This document shows, in pieces, positions 1 through 11,769 of a stretch of 64,000 nucleotides of DNA. This stretch comes from Arcuatula senhousia (Eukaryota; Mollusca; Bivalvia; Mytilida; Mytilidae). Each line of letters opens with the position of its first letter. Position 1 is the stretch's first letter. Location: assembly GCA_963971305.1 (NCBI GenBank), contig OZ020313.1:27010602-27074601 (forward strand). Reading direction: 5' to 3'. A program made the position numbers and the translations under genes. Under the pieces are notes generated by a model. That model was given only the letters and a program-made list of their open reading frames with translations, searched no databases and was not told the origin of the DNA.

Positions 1-120
1 TTCATAACTTTTTGAGTTATGGTCCGGAAACCAATTGTTGACGCCCGCCCCCCCCCCCCCCCCAGCCGCCCGCCATCATCATCACAATAGCCGAGTTCAA
101 CTTCGTTGCAACTCGGCTAA
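1..120 (+). mobile_element. 3' end of a hairpin-ended element, with poly-C tract
   Basis: A run of Cs interrupted by single bases (about 45-63) precedes CATCATCATC. A hairpin follows at 88-119, with arms TAGCCGAGTT and AACTCGGCTA. This is the same 3'-end design as the other elements in the window. It lies inside another element whose sequence resumes at about 121, so it is a nested insertion. Confidence 0.55.
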
Positions 121-510
121 AAAGTTGATTTTTTTGGTGTGGCCTGTCTTTGGCCCCCTGTAGTAATGTAACGGTTCAATATACATCAAAACCATTGACA
201 CATTTTGTTGACAGAATTCAATGAGGAATTCAATAAAAAAAGAATTTTAAAAATCAAATGAATAATAAACATTCTACAACAGTTTTGTCAATACACCCGT
301 TTTAGCCCATTTTGGCCCTTTTTACCAAAACGGTAGGGGCCACCAACCGCAAATACAATAGGAACCTTCCTCTAGTGGTAAGAAACATCAAATCAAAATT
401 TCATAACAATTAGTCAATATTTACTCAAGTTATCGCACGGAAACCAAATGTCCCCAGACGACGACATCGCCATAACATTATACGATCGCAAAATTTTGCG
501 GTCGTATAAA
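121..510 (+). mobile_element. Hairpin-ended element family B, 3' portion
   Basis: The sequence matches the 3' half of the complete B copies at 3559-4815 and 9344-10620 (TTTTGGCCC phrases, CGTATAAA end). The terminal hairpin at 481-506 has arms TACGATCGCAAAA and TTTTGCGGTCGTA. The 5' part lies outside the window. From 511 to 1256 I see only AT-rich intron. Confidence 0.65.
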
Positions 511-1256
511 AAGTAATCCATATGCTATTTTGTGTAGTCTTTGCTTGATAAAATCTAAATTTCTAGAAGTTTACTTTTACCCTTTGCATTTGGATATAAG
601 GCAAAAACCAAATGAACATGTGTTGATTAATCTTTTTATACGATAAAAAATCTGACAAATGTTCCCCCACCCTTAATTTTTCACCTGTGGTGATCCCTGA
701 TGTATAACTTGTCACAATGTAAAACTAATGAGTGAACAAATTTAGAAAATCATGTAATTTACAGAAAAAGTTTGATAAACCACAAAGTAAATACCAAATA
801 TCAAAGTCCTACAAATAATAGAAGTTGAGAAATCCTTGCCCTGGGAAACTCACAAGTCGCAACCAAATATTGTTACCCTGAAGTTTATTGATACTAAGTG
901 AAAGAACACCTTTTGCAAGAATCAAAGAATGTCACTCCACGTGAAATTTGTCACAGATCTTAAATATACAAAAAATAATTGTTAAGCCTGTATATTAAGC
1001 CAGAAATAGTTTTTATATTGTCAAGGCGATTCTATTAACCAGGACAAGTCCGGATTTAAGGAAAAATGTAATTTAACGTTATTAATTGAACAAAGTAAAC
1101 TGTTTTTGCTTTTATTTACAATTATTCAACAATTATACATGGAGTGACATTCTTTGATTTCTCAAGTTTATTACATTAAATCTAAATCACAAAATTCCGG
1201 ATCCCGGAATTTTGGTTGCGACTTTCGAGTTTCCAAGACATGTGTAATATACTTAC

Positions 1257-1325
1257 ATTTACTTTAGGTTTTAATTTCTCAGTTGAATCACTGTCAGAGC
1301 TGTCATTGTCAAGGAATGGATTAGC
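1257..1325 (-). CDS. UBF-like gene, acidic tail exon (last exon seen)
   Basis: This 69-bp exon has 23 codons and phase 0 at both ends. The acceptor is AG before GCTAATCC and the donor is a consensus GTAAGT. The peptide includes NDSSDSDSTEKLK, an acidic Ser-Asp run like those in the preceding exon, so it continues the C-terminal tail. There is no stop codon, so at least one more exon lies beyond the left edge of the window. Confidence 0.7.
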
Positions 1326-1960
1326 CTGTAACGAGAAGAAAAGATAATCTTAAGATGCTGAATAGCTGGTTATTTTCGTGTTATAATTTTCTCTTATTCC
1401 TGCAGGTAGATGGAAATGATCCCATAAATTGGGGGAGTGTGGTTGTATTCAATGTCTTAATGATTTTTCTGAACCTAAAGATTTCTGATTATTTCTCAAT
1501 TCTGGCTTGACAGAAAACAGTCTTTTTTTATGATTGATTGATTGATTGTTGGCTGCTTAATGTCCCGTCGGCGATATTGCAGCCATCATCGGGACATAAA
1601 CAAGTTGAAATAATTATGTTAATAACATGTTAATATAAAACAAAGTCAAAAGACTGCAGATAAAACAAGAGGCTCCCAGGAGCCTGAATCGCTCACCTGG
1701 TCTTGATGTCCACCCTATAAAAACTTTTCTAGAGCTAAATGAGCTGAACATTTAAGCAAGTAACAGCTTTTCTCCATCTACATGTACTATAGTTTTATTC
1801 TGTAGCCATAGGCCCAAATCATGAAAAAAAATATATAAGGGGTCATCTGACAACTTCGACCCTATGAAAACTTTTGTAGCACTAAATGAACTGAACATTT
1901 AAGCAAGCAACAGCTTTTCTCTATCTGCAATAGTTTTCATTTTAAAGGCCAAAAACATGA

Positions 1961-3412
1961 AACAAGAGGCTCCCAGGAGCCTGAATCGCTCACCTGACAT
2001 ATGTGCCTGAAGTAAAGGTTATAAGGCAAAATCTATTCAACATTGAAAGGTTCATAAGATTAATAAAGGGGTCATCTGACAATATGGTGGATCTAAAGGT
2101 GCTGATCACTTTTGTTCTCAATCAAAATCTAAAATCTGTCACCCTTTTTGAGTTATTTGCAAAAAAATGCAGTTTAACCTAATGTTCTATTTTTAGCCAC
2201 AGCGGCCATGTTTTACAACCAATCAAAAATCCCCACATCAGTTCTATACACCTAATAATAATAAACAATAATACTAAGTTTGGTTCCATTTGGACTTAAA
2301 GTGTCAGAGGAGTTAACATTTTCAATATAAGGAAATGTAGTTAAAATGCTAAATTTTGACGTTCCAAGGGCAATAACTCCTCAAAGGAAAGGTCCTACAA
2401 CGTTGACCCTGTTACAAATTTTGTAGATCTTGATACGCTTTACAATATGCAATTTAAATTTCTCAAATATCTTGTATAGTTTTCAAGATATTGAGCTAAA
2501 CAGGTGCAAAATTTGCAAAAAATCCACAAAAAGGGCAATAACTCCTACATGGGTCGTTGGATTTTCTTCAAAATTTCAGAGCTGGTAGATCTTGAGGTGC
2601 TGATCACTTTTGTTCCCATTCAAAATTTTGAAATCTGTCACCATTTTAGAGTTATTTGCAAAAAACTGCCATTTACCCCTATGTTCTATTTTTAGCCACA
2701 GCGGCCATGTTTTACGACCAATCAAAAATTCCCACATCAGTTCTATACACCTAATGCTAATAAACAACTATACCAAGTTTGGTTCCATTTGGACTTAAAG
2801 TGTTAGAGGAGTTAACATTTTCAATGTAATGAGGAAATGCTGTTAAAATGCTAAATTTTGACGTTCTAAGGGCAATAACTCCTAAAAGGAAAGGTCCTAC
2901 AACGTTGACCCTATTACTTATTTTGTAGATCTTGACGTGCTTAACAATATGCAATTTAAATTTCTCAAATATCTAGTATAGTTTTCAAGATATTGAGCTA
3001 AACAGGTGCAAAATTTGCAAAAAATCCACAAAAAGGGCAATAACTCCTACATGGGTCGTTGGATTTTCTTCAAAATTTCAGGGTAGGTAGATCTTGAGGT
3101 GCTGATCACTTTTCCCCTTTGCCAGAATTTTGATATCTGTAGCCGTTTTTGAGTTATTTGCAAAAAACTGCATTTTACCCCTATGTTCTATTTTTAGCCA
3201 TGGCGGCCATGTTTTATGACAAATCAAAAATCCCCACATCAGTTCTAAGCACCGAATTCTAATAAACAACCATACCAAGTTTGGTTGCAATTGGACTTAT
3301 GGTGTCAGAGGAGTTAACGTTTTAAAAAGTTTACGGACGACGGACGACGGACGGACGACGGACGCCAAGTGATGACAATAGCTCACATGACCCTTCGGGT
3401 CAGGTGAGCTAA
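1961..3412 (+). mobile_element. Family A element nested in the outer copy
   Basis: It has its own 5' end (GAGGCTCCCAGGAGCC) and its own 3' hairpin at about 3382-3410. Removing it rejoins the outer module word CCAAAAACATGAAA to AACGTTATTTTA, as seen uninterrupted in other copies. The interior differs from the outer copy: two repeats of about 510 bp with AAGGGCAATAACTCCT. A GACGGACGACGG tract precedes the hairpin. Confidence 0.65.
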
Positions 3413-3558
3413 AAACGTTATTTTAAGGGCCGTAACCCCTAAAAGGGGTTGTCTGACAACCATCACCCTATGCAGACTTAAGTAAAGCTAAATGACCGCA
3501 ACATTTTCGCAAGCAACAGCTTTTCTCTATCTGCTATAGTTTTCATTCTATAGGCCAA

Positions 3559-4815
3559 TAAAAAGCTACGCCGAGCGCAGCATGATACGACCGCAACAAG
3601 TTGAACCCTGTACGTTGGAGGCCCAATATGGATAGTCCATTGCTTTGGTCACATGAAGCCCATGGTGGACTTACAAAGCTTTTTGACACATGCATCCTGT
3701 GGTGGACTTATAAAAATGCATTTTTGACAAATATATTTACATCAACGCCTTATTTCTATACATGACTGTATTAATTTACAATTTTGGCCCTTTGACCCCT
3801 AATTCCTCAAAAATGGTAAAAGATATTGCTAATCCGATAAAAAATAATAGGAAATTGTGTACATGGAATCCGATGAAAAAAAGATTTTGAAAATCGGACC
3901 ACAAATAAAAAAGTTGATTTTATGGGCGTGGCCTGTCTTTAGCCCCCTGTAACAATGTAATGGTGAAAAACATATCAAAATCATTGACACATTTTGTTGA
4001 CAGAATTTAATGATGAATTCAACAAAGAAAGAATTTTCAAAATCTAATGAATAATAAACATTCTACAACAGTTTTGTCAATACACCCGTTTTAGCCCTTT
4101 TTGGCCCTTTTTTCTAAAACAGTAGGGGCCACAAACCCCAAATACAAAACCAAGATTCCTTTAGTGGATATAATCATCATATATAAACTTCATATCAATT
4201 GGCAGGCCCACTACAACTTGATTTTTGGTATAAAACTATTTGCATTGACAAACTTTTAAAAATGGCGTTTTTGGCCCCTTTGACCCCTAATTTCTCAAAA
4301 ACGGTAAGAGATATTGCAAATCTGATTGAAAATTGCAGGCAGGAATTTTCACAAGGATTCCAATGAAAAAAAGATTTTGAAAATCGGACCACAAATAAAA
4401 AAGAGGATTTTTGGGGTGTGGCCCCTTTTTGACCCCCTGTAGCAATGTAACGGTGCAATAAATATCAAAATCATTGACACATTCAGTTGACAGAATTTAA
4501 TGAGGAATTCATTAAAAAAAGAATTTTCAAAATCGAATGAATAACAAACATTTTACAACAGTTTTGTCAATGCACCCGTTTTAGCCCCTTTTGGCCCTTT
4601 TTTCTAAAACGGTAGGGGCTACAAACCCCAAATACAATACCAACCTTCCTTTAGTGGTTACAAACATCATATCAAAATTTAAAAACAATTGGTCAACAAT
4701 TACTCAAGTTATCGCACGGAAACCAAATGTTCCCAGACGACAACGACGACGACGACGACAACGACGACGACATCGCCATAACATTATACGATCGCAAAAT
4801 TTTGCGGTCGTATAA
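3559..4815 (+). mobile_element. Family B element nested in the outer family A copy
   Basis: The 5' end is AAAAAGCTACGCCGAGCGC with ATACGACCGCAAC. The 3' end is the hairpin at 4787-4812, so the 5' GACCGCAA and 3' TTGCGGTC are complementary. The interior has two repeats of about 420 bp around TTTGGCCCTTT. A GACGACGACGAC tract precedes the hairpin. The outer A module (ATAGGCCA before, ACATGAAAAAACG after) resumes exactly at its borders. Confidence 0.7.
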
Positions 4816-5639
4816 AAACATGAAAAAACGTCATTTTAGGGGCCGTTCCCCTATTAGGGGTAATCTGACAACTTTGATCTTATGGAGACTTTTGTAGAGC
4901 TAAATGAACTGAACATTTAAGCAAGCAACAGCTTCTCTCTATCCGCTATAGTTTTCATTCCATAGGCCAAAAACATGAAAGAATGTTATTTTAGGGGCCG
5001 AAACCCCTATAAGGGGTCATCTGACAACTTCGGCCCTATGGAGACTTTTGTAGGGCTAAATGAGCTGAACATTTAAGCAAGCAACAACTTTTCTCTATCT
5101 GTCATAGTTTTCATTCTATAGGCCAAAAACATGAAAAAATGCTATTTTTCACCTTAAAACGGTCGTAACTCCTATAAGGGGTCAACTGACAACTTCGACT
5201 CAATGAAGACTTTTGTGGAGCTTTTGATGCTGGAGCAGTAGCGTGGCATCAGATTTCATCTTTCTCTTATACTTTTTGATTTACAAGCCAAAAACAGTAG
5301 TCTGACCCCCCCCCTGGTCTACTTTTAGTGACAGCGGCCATGTTGTTTAGACGGCGGTCAACATTTGTGCAATCTTGATAGAGGACATCCCATAGATGAA
5401 GTGTGCAAAGTTTCAAAGCAATCCCTTCAGTCCTTTCAGAGGAGAAGATTTTCAAAGAAAAGTTAACGACGACGGACGACGACAGACGACGGACGCCAAG
5501 TGATGGCAATAGCTCACATGGACCTTCGGTCCAGGTGAGCTAATAAAAAGTATGCCAGAAATTAAATAGATAAAATAATCATTAAAAAAAACCACACTAA
5601 AACAATAAAACCATTTAAAGCAATAGGAAAACAAAGATC

Positions 5640-5833
5640 TTAGGGCTGTTCCAGCAAAACATACATGGGACAGGGGGAAGGCAAATTTAAATTGCCGCTA
5701 TGGGTGGGCTTTAAAAGTTTGTGCAAACTCAATGAAAATATTGTGAGTTTAAAAATTAAATTCTATGGGTGGCTCCCCTTTCAAAGAAGTGCCTTCCCCC
5801 CGTCCCATGTATGTTTTGCTGGAACAGCCCTTA
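5640..5833. mobile_element. Short TIR element (MITE), about 194 bp
   Basis: Nearly perfect terminal inverted repeats of about 44 bp start TTAGGGCTGTTCCAGC and end in its complement followed by TTAA. The centre is unrelated AT-rich sequence. TTAA at the right border and TTAG at the left suggest a piggyBac-like target with one mutated copy. No ORF of interest is present. Confidence 0.7.
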
Positions 5834-6014
5834 ACAAAAATAAGCTAAATACTATGTATAATGACAACAGATTAAATTTCAAATGGTGATTACAAGAACT
5901 ATAATTTTGAATACTGACTGATTTCTTTTAAAAAGGATAAAATGGCATTCACTTAAAACTAAAACTAAATAATAAATCACATTTTGAAGTTTTTAAAATC
6001 ACCTTAAAACCTAC

Positions 6015-6479
6015 CTTTGGAGACTTGGGTGGCAAGCTTTTTGAAGACTTCAATTTCAAAGATGGGGCACTCTTGCTCTTTTTGGGGCTATCCTTCTGCT
6101 TAGAACTTTTAGCAGTCTTGCTGGGAGAACTACTAGTTTCACTAGTGGAAAACTTTGGCTTCTTCAAAATACTTTTCTCTGCCTCGTTATCTGAATCAGA
6201 GTCAGAATCGGAATCAGACTCCGACTTGCTTTGTGTGACATAATTAGACGCCTTCTTGACGGGTGATTTGATGGTCTTTTTGACAGGACTTGCTGGTTTG
6301 GTAGTCTGTTTGTCAGATTCTGAACTAGAAGATGAGCTTGAAGATGGTTCTTTTTTCGCCTTCTTTTTCTTAGGTGACAATTTTTGTCTTTTGGCTGTAG
6401 GCTCTTCTTCATGATGGTCTGAGGACTCGGAAGACTTGAATTTCTTTTTTGGGGTTAAAACCTTGGTGTCTGACTTTTC
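6015..6479 (-). CDS. UBF-like gene, large Lys/Ser-rich tail exon
   Basis: This 465-bp exon (155 codons, phase 0 at both ends) is the longest coding block in the gene. Reading 6479 to 6015 it begins EKSDTKVLTPKKKFKSS. It then has basic KR/PKKKK patches that look like nuclear localisation signals, a run of eight Ser, repeated SP-V-KK motifs, an SD/ESDSDSD acidic stretch, and another basic Ser/Pro-rich half. This is the low-complexity, probably phosphorylated tail expected of a nucleolar chromatin protein (Nopp140-like in style). The donor chosen is GTAGGT after CCAAAG. A second donor, GTGATT, 12 bp further on would add four codons. Without splicing, the frame stays open only to about 5949. Confidence 0.75.
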
Positions 6480-6804
6480 CTGTAGAGGGAGATATATATT
6501 TTAAGTATACTTTTTTTAAACAAATCCTTTTATAAAGAGATATTTCAATTTGGTTTAAATTTTACCTGTCGTTTTACAATGCATCTGCAAGATTTTTAAT
6601 TTGATATGTATCTCATCTTTTAATAGCAAAGATTCCGAAGGTTCTTTTGATTTTACTGGAGCAAAAACTATCTAAAACATTAATTTTATAAATTCCATTT
6701 AAAAAAAAAAAATCTAAATTTTTTACCAGACCAAGCCAATTTTTACCAGACATGTCAGACTGTCTGACTGGACCTTTGGAATCACTGTAATAGCAGCTTT
6801 TAAA

Positions 6805-7262
6805 CAATAAAGCTGCATTCGAGAGGACTGTTCTTGGTACGAGTGCAGGTTCTTGGAACAATTTTATGGTCTCGAACATGTAGATCGCATCACTCGGAAT
6901 GATGTTTTGTTCTGAGAACGTACCCCTGTTAGGAGGTGGTATGAGATCCGAGAACAAACTTTCAAAATGGCGGCGATCGAAATATCAAATAAATTTGTTT
7001 GACCTATTTGACTATTAGTACTTATAACTCAATATTTACATACCACGTCAATGACAAAAGCAAGAGAAATAAAATTAAGATAAGTTTAAATGCTACTGAA
7101 TGTAAATTATGATTTATACATTTGAAGAACACAACTTCGTGTGTTCTTTATGTTCGAGAGTCTTGTTCGCACCCTAGAATGTTCTCGTCGTTCGAGTGGT
7201 GTTCCTGTGACCCGGGAATGCGTTCGTACCCTCAAGAACAACCGTCTGGAATGCAACCCAAA
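6805..7262. mobile_element. Imperfect TIR element (MITE-like)
   Basis: The left end (GCTGCATTCGAGAGGAC, GTTCTTGGTACGA) is matched in inverted orientation at the right end (TCGTACCCTCAAGAAC, GGAATGCAACC), with several mismatches and one gap. It lies in an intron of the UBF-like gene. Borders are approximate and no target duplication was found. Confidence 0.4.
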
Positions 7263-7536
7263 GGATTAATCTTAGCAAGGTTTTATTTTCCTTATGAATA
7301 TTGATGGCACAAACTTTTCATAAATATATATCCTAGGATACCCTTGCAATTTTTTTATCTTTTGTAGTTAGTTTGAATAAAGAAAACAAGCTAGCTTTGG
7401 CAGGAACCATTGGGATAAAGAGTTGAGAAAAAGTTGTCAATGTTTATAAGTGTCTCTGTAAAAAATGATATCTATGTTAAAGTTGTATGCATGAATTTTT
7501 ATACAAATTTGATTTTCCAGCAAAATTTTGCAACCT

Positions 7537-7941
7537 TTAAGAGGCTGTCCAAGCAAAACCCAGGCAATAGCTGGCACATGACAAATTTTGTTTTTCAAAA
7601 ATTCTCGTTGATTTCACATCAGGTTAACATCCATTCCCCAAAACAAATGCAAATTTTTAGTTTATTGAAGTGGCAACTTAGATATAATTTATATGGAATG
7701 CATTGAAAATATGCAGTAAAAGGGAGATAACTCTTGCATATTTGCAAAATTTGGTTACTTTGTTCATGAACTTAAAGGCTGAATGGCAAGTCATCCATGT
7801 TGCTTTCAAACGAATCCTGGTGATTTTTGTTTTACATATGAGTCAGACAATACATTTAAACAATAAATTTGCTGGGATAAAATTTTTCATGTGCCAGCTT
7901 TTGTAGGCTTTTGCCTGATTTCTACATGGACAGCCTCTTAA
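7537..7941. mobile_element. TTAA-flanked TIR element (piggyBac-like MITE)
   Basis: TTAA occurs at both ends (7537-7540 and 7938-7941). It flanks inverted repeats starting GAGGCTGTCCA that extend imperfectly through GCTGGCACATGA about 40 bp in. TTAA target duplication is the piggyBac hallmark. No transposase is present, so it is nonautonomous. The ORFs across it are short and do not look coding. Confidence 0.65.
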
Positions 7942-8344
7942 TCTATTTATTAAAGTCTACTGCTTGACAAATAATTTTTGAGTAAACTCTCGACATAAAT
8001 TTTTGTGATGTCAAAACAAGACAAAGGAAAGTAACCCATTTTTCAATTTTCCTGTTAAGATGAATTTCAAGTGTATCAGTGACAGTCCTGCTTTTACATG
8101 TATGCATTGGGTAAAATTTTTCTTTTGGCAGGCAGGATGTAGATGTCCACTGGGTCCAAACATGCATCTTGTAATATAACATACTGATACCTGTATAAAC
8201 TTAGGAGTAGAAGCAGCCGAAAATAGAGAGTGTCGTAGAACTTTGTTGTAGGTAATTTTAAACAACAGATAAATGAAAACAAAAATATGTCAAAAAGACA
8301 TAATGCCCTATTAGGCAAAAGTTTGCATAAACAATTCTTTTTAC

Positions 8345-8440
8345 CACAATTATCTTCTTCTTTGGAACCTCTTTTTCTATTTCCTCAGACATCTCTTCAT
8401 CATCAGAAACATCAGTGGTCATGGTAGTTACTTTATGCTT
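8345..8440 (-). CDS. UBF-like gene, acidic linker exon
   Basis: This 96-bp exon has 32 codons and phase 0 at both ends. The acceptor follows a long T tract and the donor is GTAAAA. The peptide runs from KHKVTTMTTD through a short acidic stretch, DVSDDEEMSEEIEKE, to a basic VPKKKIIV. It links the second HMG-box module to the Lys/Ser-rich tail and could hold a CK2-type phosphorylation site (S followed by DDEE). Confidence 0.75.
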
Positions 8441-8914
8441 CTAAAAAAAAAAATTGCAGGATCATAGTTTTTTTGTCAGGTTATAATCTACAATATAAAT
8501 TTCGTTTCCTGCCACTTGAGTTATTGTCAATGAGCTCTGTGTTGTTTGTTTTTGATTCCTTGTCATTCTGGTGTGTCACAGAGTGTTTGTCATGTCAATC
8601 TTCATCAGATTAGATTAACACAAAATTGATCATTGGCAAACATGACACGTGTGTCAAAACAAGCTGGAACCATAAACCCTTACAGAGCCCCTAAGTTCAC
8701 ATTGCTGATTTCAGTTCATTTTTATGTTGTATACAGTACAGCATAATATTTTGCGGGATAAATTTCTAAAGTTATAGTGTTGAAAGGTATGAGAAAAAAA
8801 AAAATAGAGAGTCATTCTCATAGTTTGTGAATAAGTATACATGTAAATATGTTTTCCATTATATGGATATTTTCACAGGATTTCAATCAACACATAAAAA
8901 AACAAAATTAAAGT

Positions 8915-9343
8915 TTGGTTTTGCCTGCAAAAACGATGTCTCCCCCGTTTCCCCTCAAAAGTTCTAAGTTCAAAAAGCAATAACTCCCACAAAAATTTGA
9001 GGATAAAAATTTCTTGGTAATATGCACAACTACATATGGTGTCCTTCCTATAAACCAAGTTTTGTTGAATTCGGTTCAGTAGTTAAAGAGGAATTGCGCT
9101 GACAAGATGACAACAATGATTTTCTGCAAATTTCTCAGTTTAAAGGGCCATAACTCTAACAAAAATTTGAGAATCTTAATTTCCTTGTAATATGCACAAC
9201 TTCATATGGTGCCCACCCTATATACCAAGTTTGGTTGAATTCTGTTCAATTGTTTAAGAGGAATTGCGCTGACAAAATTTGTGACGGACAGACAGGACAA
9301 AAACAATATGTCTCCCCACAAAAGTTGGGGAAGACATAATAAA
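8915..9343 (+). mobile_element. Hairpin-ended element family C
   Basis: Two tandem modules of about 190 bp share AATATGCACAACT, CATATGGTG and ACCAAGTTTGGTTGAATTC. A GACGGACAGACAGG tract follows, then a 3' hairpin at 9310-9337 (TGTCTCCCC and GGGGAAGACA). The 5' end GATGTCTCCCCC repeats one hairpin arm. Family B starts directly after it. Confidence 0.6.
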
Positions 9344-10620
9344 AATAAAAAGCTACGCCGAGCGCAGCATGATACGACCGCAACAAGTTGAACCCTGTGC
9401 GTTGGAGGCCCAGTATGGATAGTTCATTGCTTTGGTCACATGAAGCCCATGGTGGACTTACAAAGCTTTTTGACACATGCATCCTGTGGTGGACTTAAAT
9501 GTAAAAATGCATTTTTGACACATTTATATTTACATCAACATCTAATACAAAAAGCCTTATTTATATACATGTATCAATTTACAATTTTGGCCCTTTGACC
9601 CCTAATTTCTCAAAAACGGTAAAAATATTGCAAATCCCATCAAAAAATAAGGCAGAAATATTCACAAGGAATCCAATGAAAAAAAGATTTTGAAAATCGG
9701 ACCACAAATAAAAAAGTTGATTTTATGGGCGTGGCCTGTCTTTAGCCCCTCCTGTAGCAATGTAATGGTGAAATACATATCAAAATCATTGACACATCTG
9801 GTAGATTTTAATGATGAATTCCATAAAAAAAGAATTTTCAAAATCAAATGAATGATAAACATTCTACAACAGGTTTGTCAATTCACCCGTTTTAGCCCTT
9901 TTTGGCCCTTTTTTCTAAAACAGAAGGGATCACAAACCCCAAATACAAAACCAACATTCCTTTAGTGGATATAATCATCATATCAAAACTTCATAACAAT
10001 TGGCAGGCCCACTACATCTTAATTTTTGGTTTAAAACTATTTGCCTTGACAAACTTTTAAAAATGGTGTTTTTGGCCCCTTTGACCCCTAATTTCTCAAA
10101 AACAGTAAGAGATATTGCAAATCTGATTGGAAAATGCAGGCAGGGATTTTCACAAGGATTCCAATGAAAAAAAGATTTTGAAAATCGGACCACAAATAAA
10201 AAAGTCAATTATTTGGGTGTGGCCCATTTTTGACCCCCAGTAGCAATGTAACTGTACAAGAAACATCAAAGCTGTTGATACAATTTGTTGACAGAATTTA
10301 TTGAGGAATACAATAAAAAAAGAATGATCAAAATCGGATGAAAATTAAACATTCTACAGACGTTTTGTCAATATACCCATATTTGCCCCTTTTGGCCCTT
10401 TTTTCTTAAACGGTAGGGGCCAGAAACCCCAAATGCAATACCAACCTTCCTTTAGTGGTTATAAACATCATATCAAAATTTTATAACAATTGGTTAACTA
10501 AAACTAAAGTTATCGCACGGAAACCAAAGTGTCTACAGACGACGACGACAACGACAACGCCAACGACAACGACGACATCGCCATAACATAATACGATCGC
10601 AAAAATTTTGCGGTCGTATA
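9344..10620 (+). mobile_element. Hairpin-ended element family B, complete copy
   Basis: It starts AAAAAGCTACGCCGAGCGC and ends with the hairpin at 10592-10619. Its internal order is the same as the copy at 3559-4815, and it is the best uninterrupted example. No ORF of note. Confidence 0.7.
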
Positions 10621-10705
10621 ACTACTTGAAAATAACCCGCTTTACAGTATGCTGTTATTCTTTTATTTGTTTTTTGAGTCTAGTGATTTTGTCTTGGCCT
10701 TGTAA

Positions 10706-10917
10706 TACTGTGGTTTCATTATTTTACGCAGGGTATCAATTTTCATGGTTTTCGTGGGTGGCATTGACCCACAAAATTTGATACCCCACTAAAAGGAAAT
10801 TCAACATTGATCTATATGCTTCAGACTTCAGAAGTGTGAATTTAAGAATCCACAAACTGACCCTTTTTCATCAAACCATGAAAATTAATGCCCACGAAAA
10901 TAAATGAATACACAGTA
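10706..10917. mobile_element. MITE with CGTGGG/CACGAAAAT ends, copy 1
   Basis: The left end TACTGTGGTTTCATTATTTT is matched inverted by AAAATAAATGAATACACAGTA. The interior has several TTTTCGTGGG and CCCACGAAAAT words. A second copy is at 24035-24244. Confidence 0.55.
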
Positions 10918-10960
10918 TTTGAATGTCCCTTAGAAACCCTTTTGCCTCTTTTTCACATAC

Positions 10961-10991
10961 CTTGCCTTGAACTGCTGGTGACATTGTTGAT
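10961..10991 (-). CDS. Possible alternative 31-bp exon with its own ATG
   Basis: The segment has a good acceptor (TTTCAG) and a strong donor (GTATGT). Its 31 bp are not a multiple of three. Between the neighbouring phase-0 exons it would shift the frame and hit a TAA at the third codon of the next exon. It contains ACAATG in a fair start context, and from that ATG the reading frame (MSPAVQGK) runs straight into the next exon in its normal frame. It may be an alternative first coding exon, a poison exon, or a chance match. Confidence 0.35.
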
Positions 10992-11345
10992 CTGAAATTA
11001 CAACAAGAAAAGAAACATTTAAATCACCAAAAATTTTTAGATCTGATTTTGGAACTCCTCTTGACTATTCATTTGAATAAAGAAGAAATTTTTTATACAC
11101 TGACCCCAACTTTTTATGACATTTTCATAAACTTTAAAATTCAACTTTGGAAATCTTGATGCGACTTCATGGTTTTTAAGGCAAAAACATCACAGTTCAA
11201 AGTCTAAAGGAGTCTGATCCCCCCAATTTTTACCATATATATTGAGGAATCAATCACACAGACCTTAAATGTTTTTTTTTGTCATTTAATTATAAAGCAA
11301 AAAATTATCTATCATTTCCATCACAAATCACAAAATCTTTGATAC

Positions 11346-11654
11346 ATAAAAAGCTTCGCCGAGCACAGCATGATACGACCCCAACATGTTGAACCCTGTA
11401 TGTTTTAGGCCCAATATGGATAGTCAATTGCTCTGGACACATGCAGCCCATGGTGGACTGACAAATGTTTTTGACACATTCAGCTTTTGGTGGACTTTCC
11501 ACTTACATTTTAAAAAGAATTGTTAGGAAAATAAAAGTATTGATAAGAAAAATTCTGAAGTCCACAAAGCTGGTTCTAAAATGGCCTTTAATTAAAAAAT
11601 AACTGAAAATGGTTATATTTAAAAAATAACTGATTTTGGTGATGCCCTCGACTG
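11346..11654. mobile_element. Truncated family B 5' end joined to a TIR element fragment
   Basis: 11346-11505 matches only the first 160 bp of family B (AAAAAGCTTCGCCGAGC). 11520-11654 is the reverse complement of the left part of the TIR element at 26286-26840 and ends GGGCATC-type in GCCCTCGACTG. Both pieces are incomplete. Confidence 0.55.
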
Positions 11655-11769
11655 TATACTGGACACAGGGTAAAAATTGTTTCCAAAAAGGAGGTTGCCC
11701 TTATGCAAATTAACAAAATGTTTCCTTTAAGTCTAAGTATTTTTTGGGGAAAATAGTAGGTTTCTAAGC

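Larger units (their letters stand above)
1666..5542 (+). mobile_element. Hairpin-ended element family A, outer copy interrupted by two others
   Basis: It begins with GAGGCTCCCAGGAGCC and TCGCTCACCTG. It ends with a hairpin around CCTTCGG whose outer arm CAGGTGAGC is complementary to the 5' GCTCACCTG. The interior is tandem modules of about 165 bp (words AAGCAAGCAACAGC and GGGGCCGTAACCCC). Short terminal complementarity, internal minisatellite and a 3' stem-loop followed by CTAA are the layout of Helentron-associated (HINE) elements. The call is by architecture only. Two other elements sit inside. Confidence 0.65.

Noticed and set aside
4591..4815. Arg-rich plus-strand ORF (RRQRRRRRQRRR)
   Set aside because: It is translation of the GACGACGAC tract at the 3' end of a family B element. 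It resembles a basic peptide only by chance.
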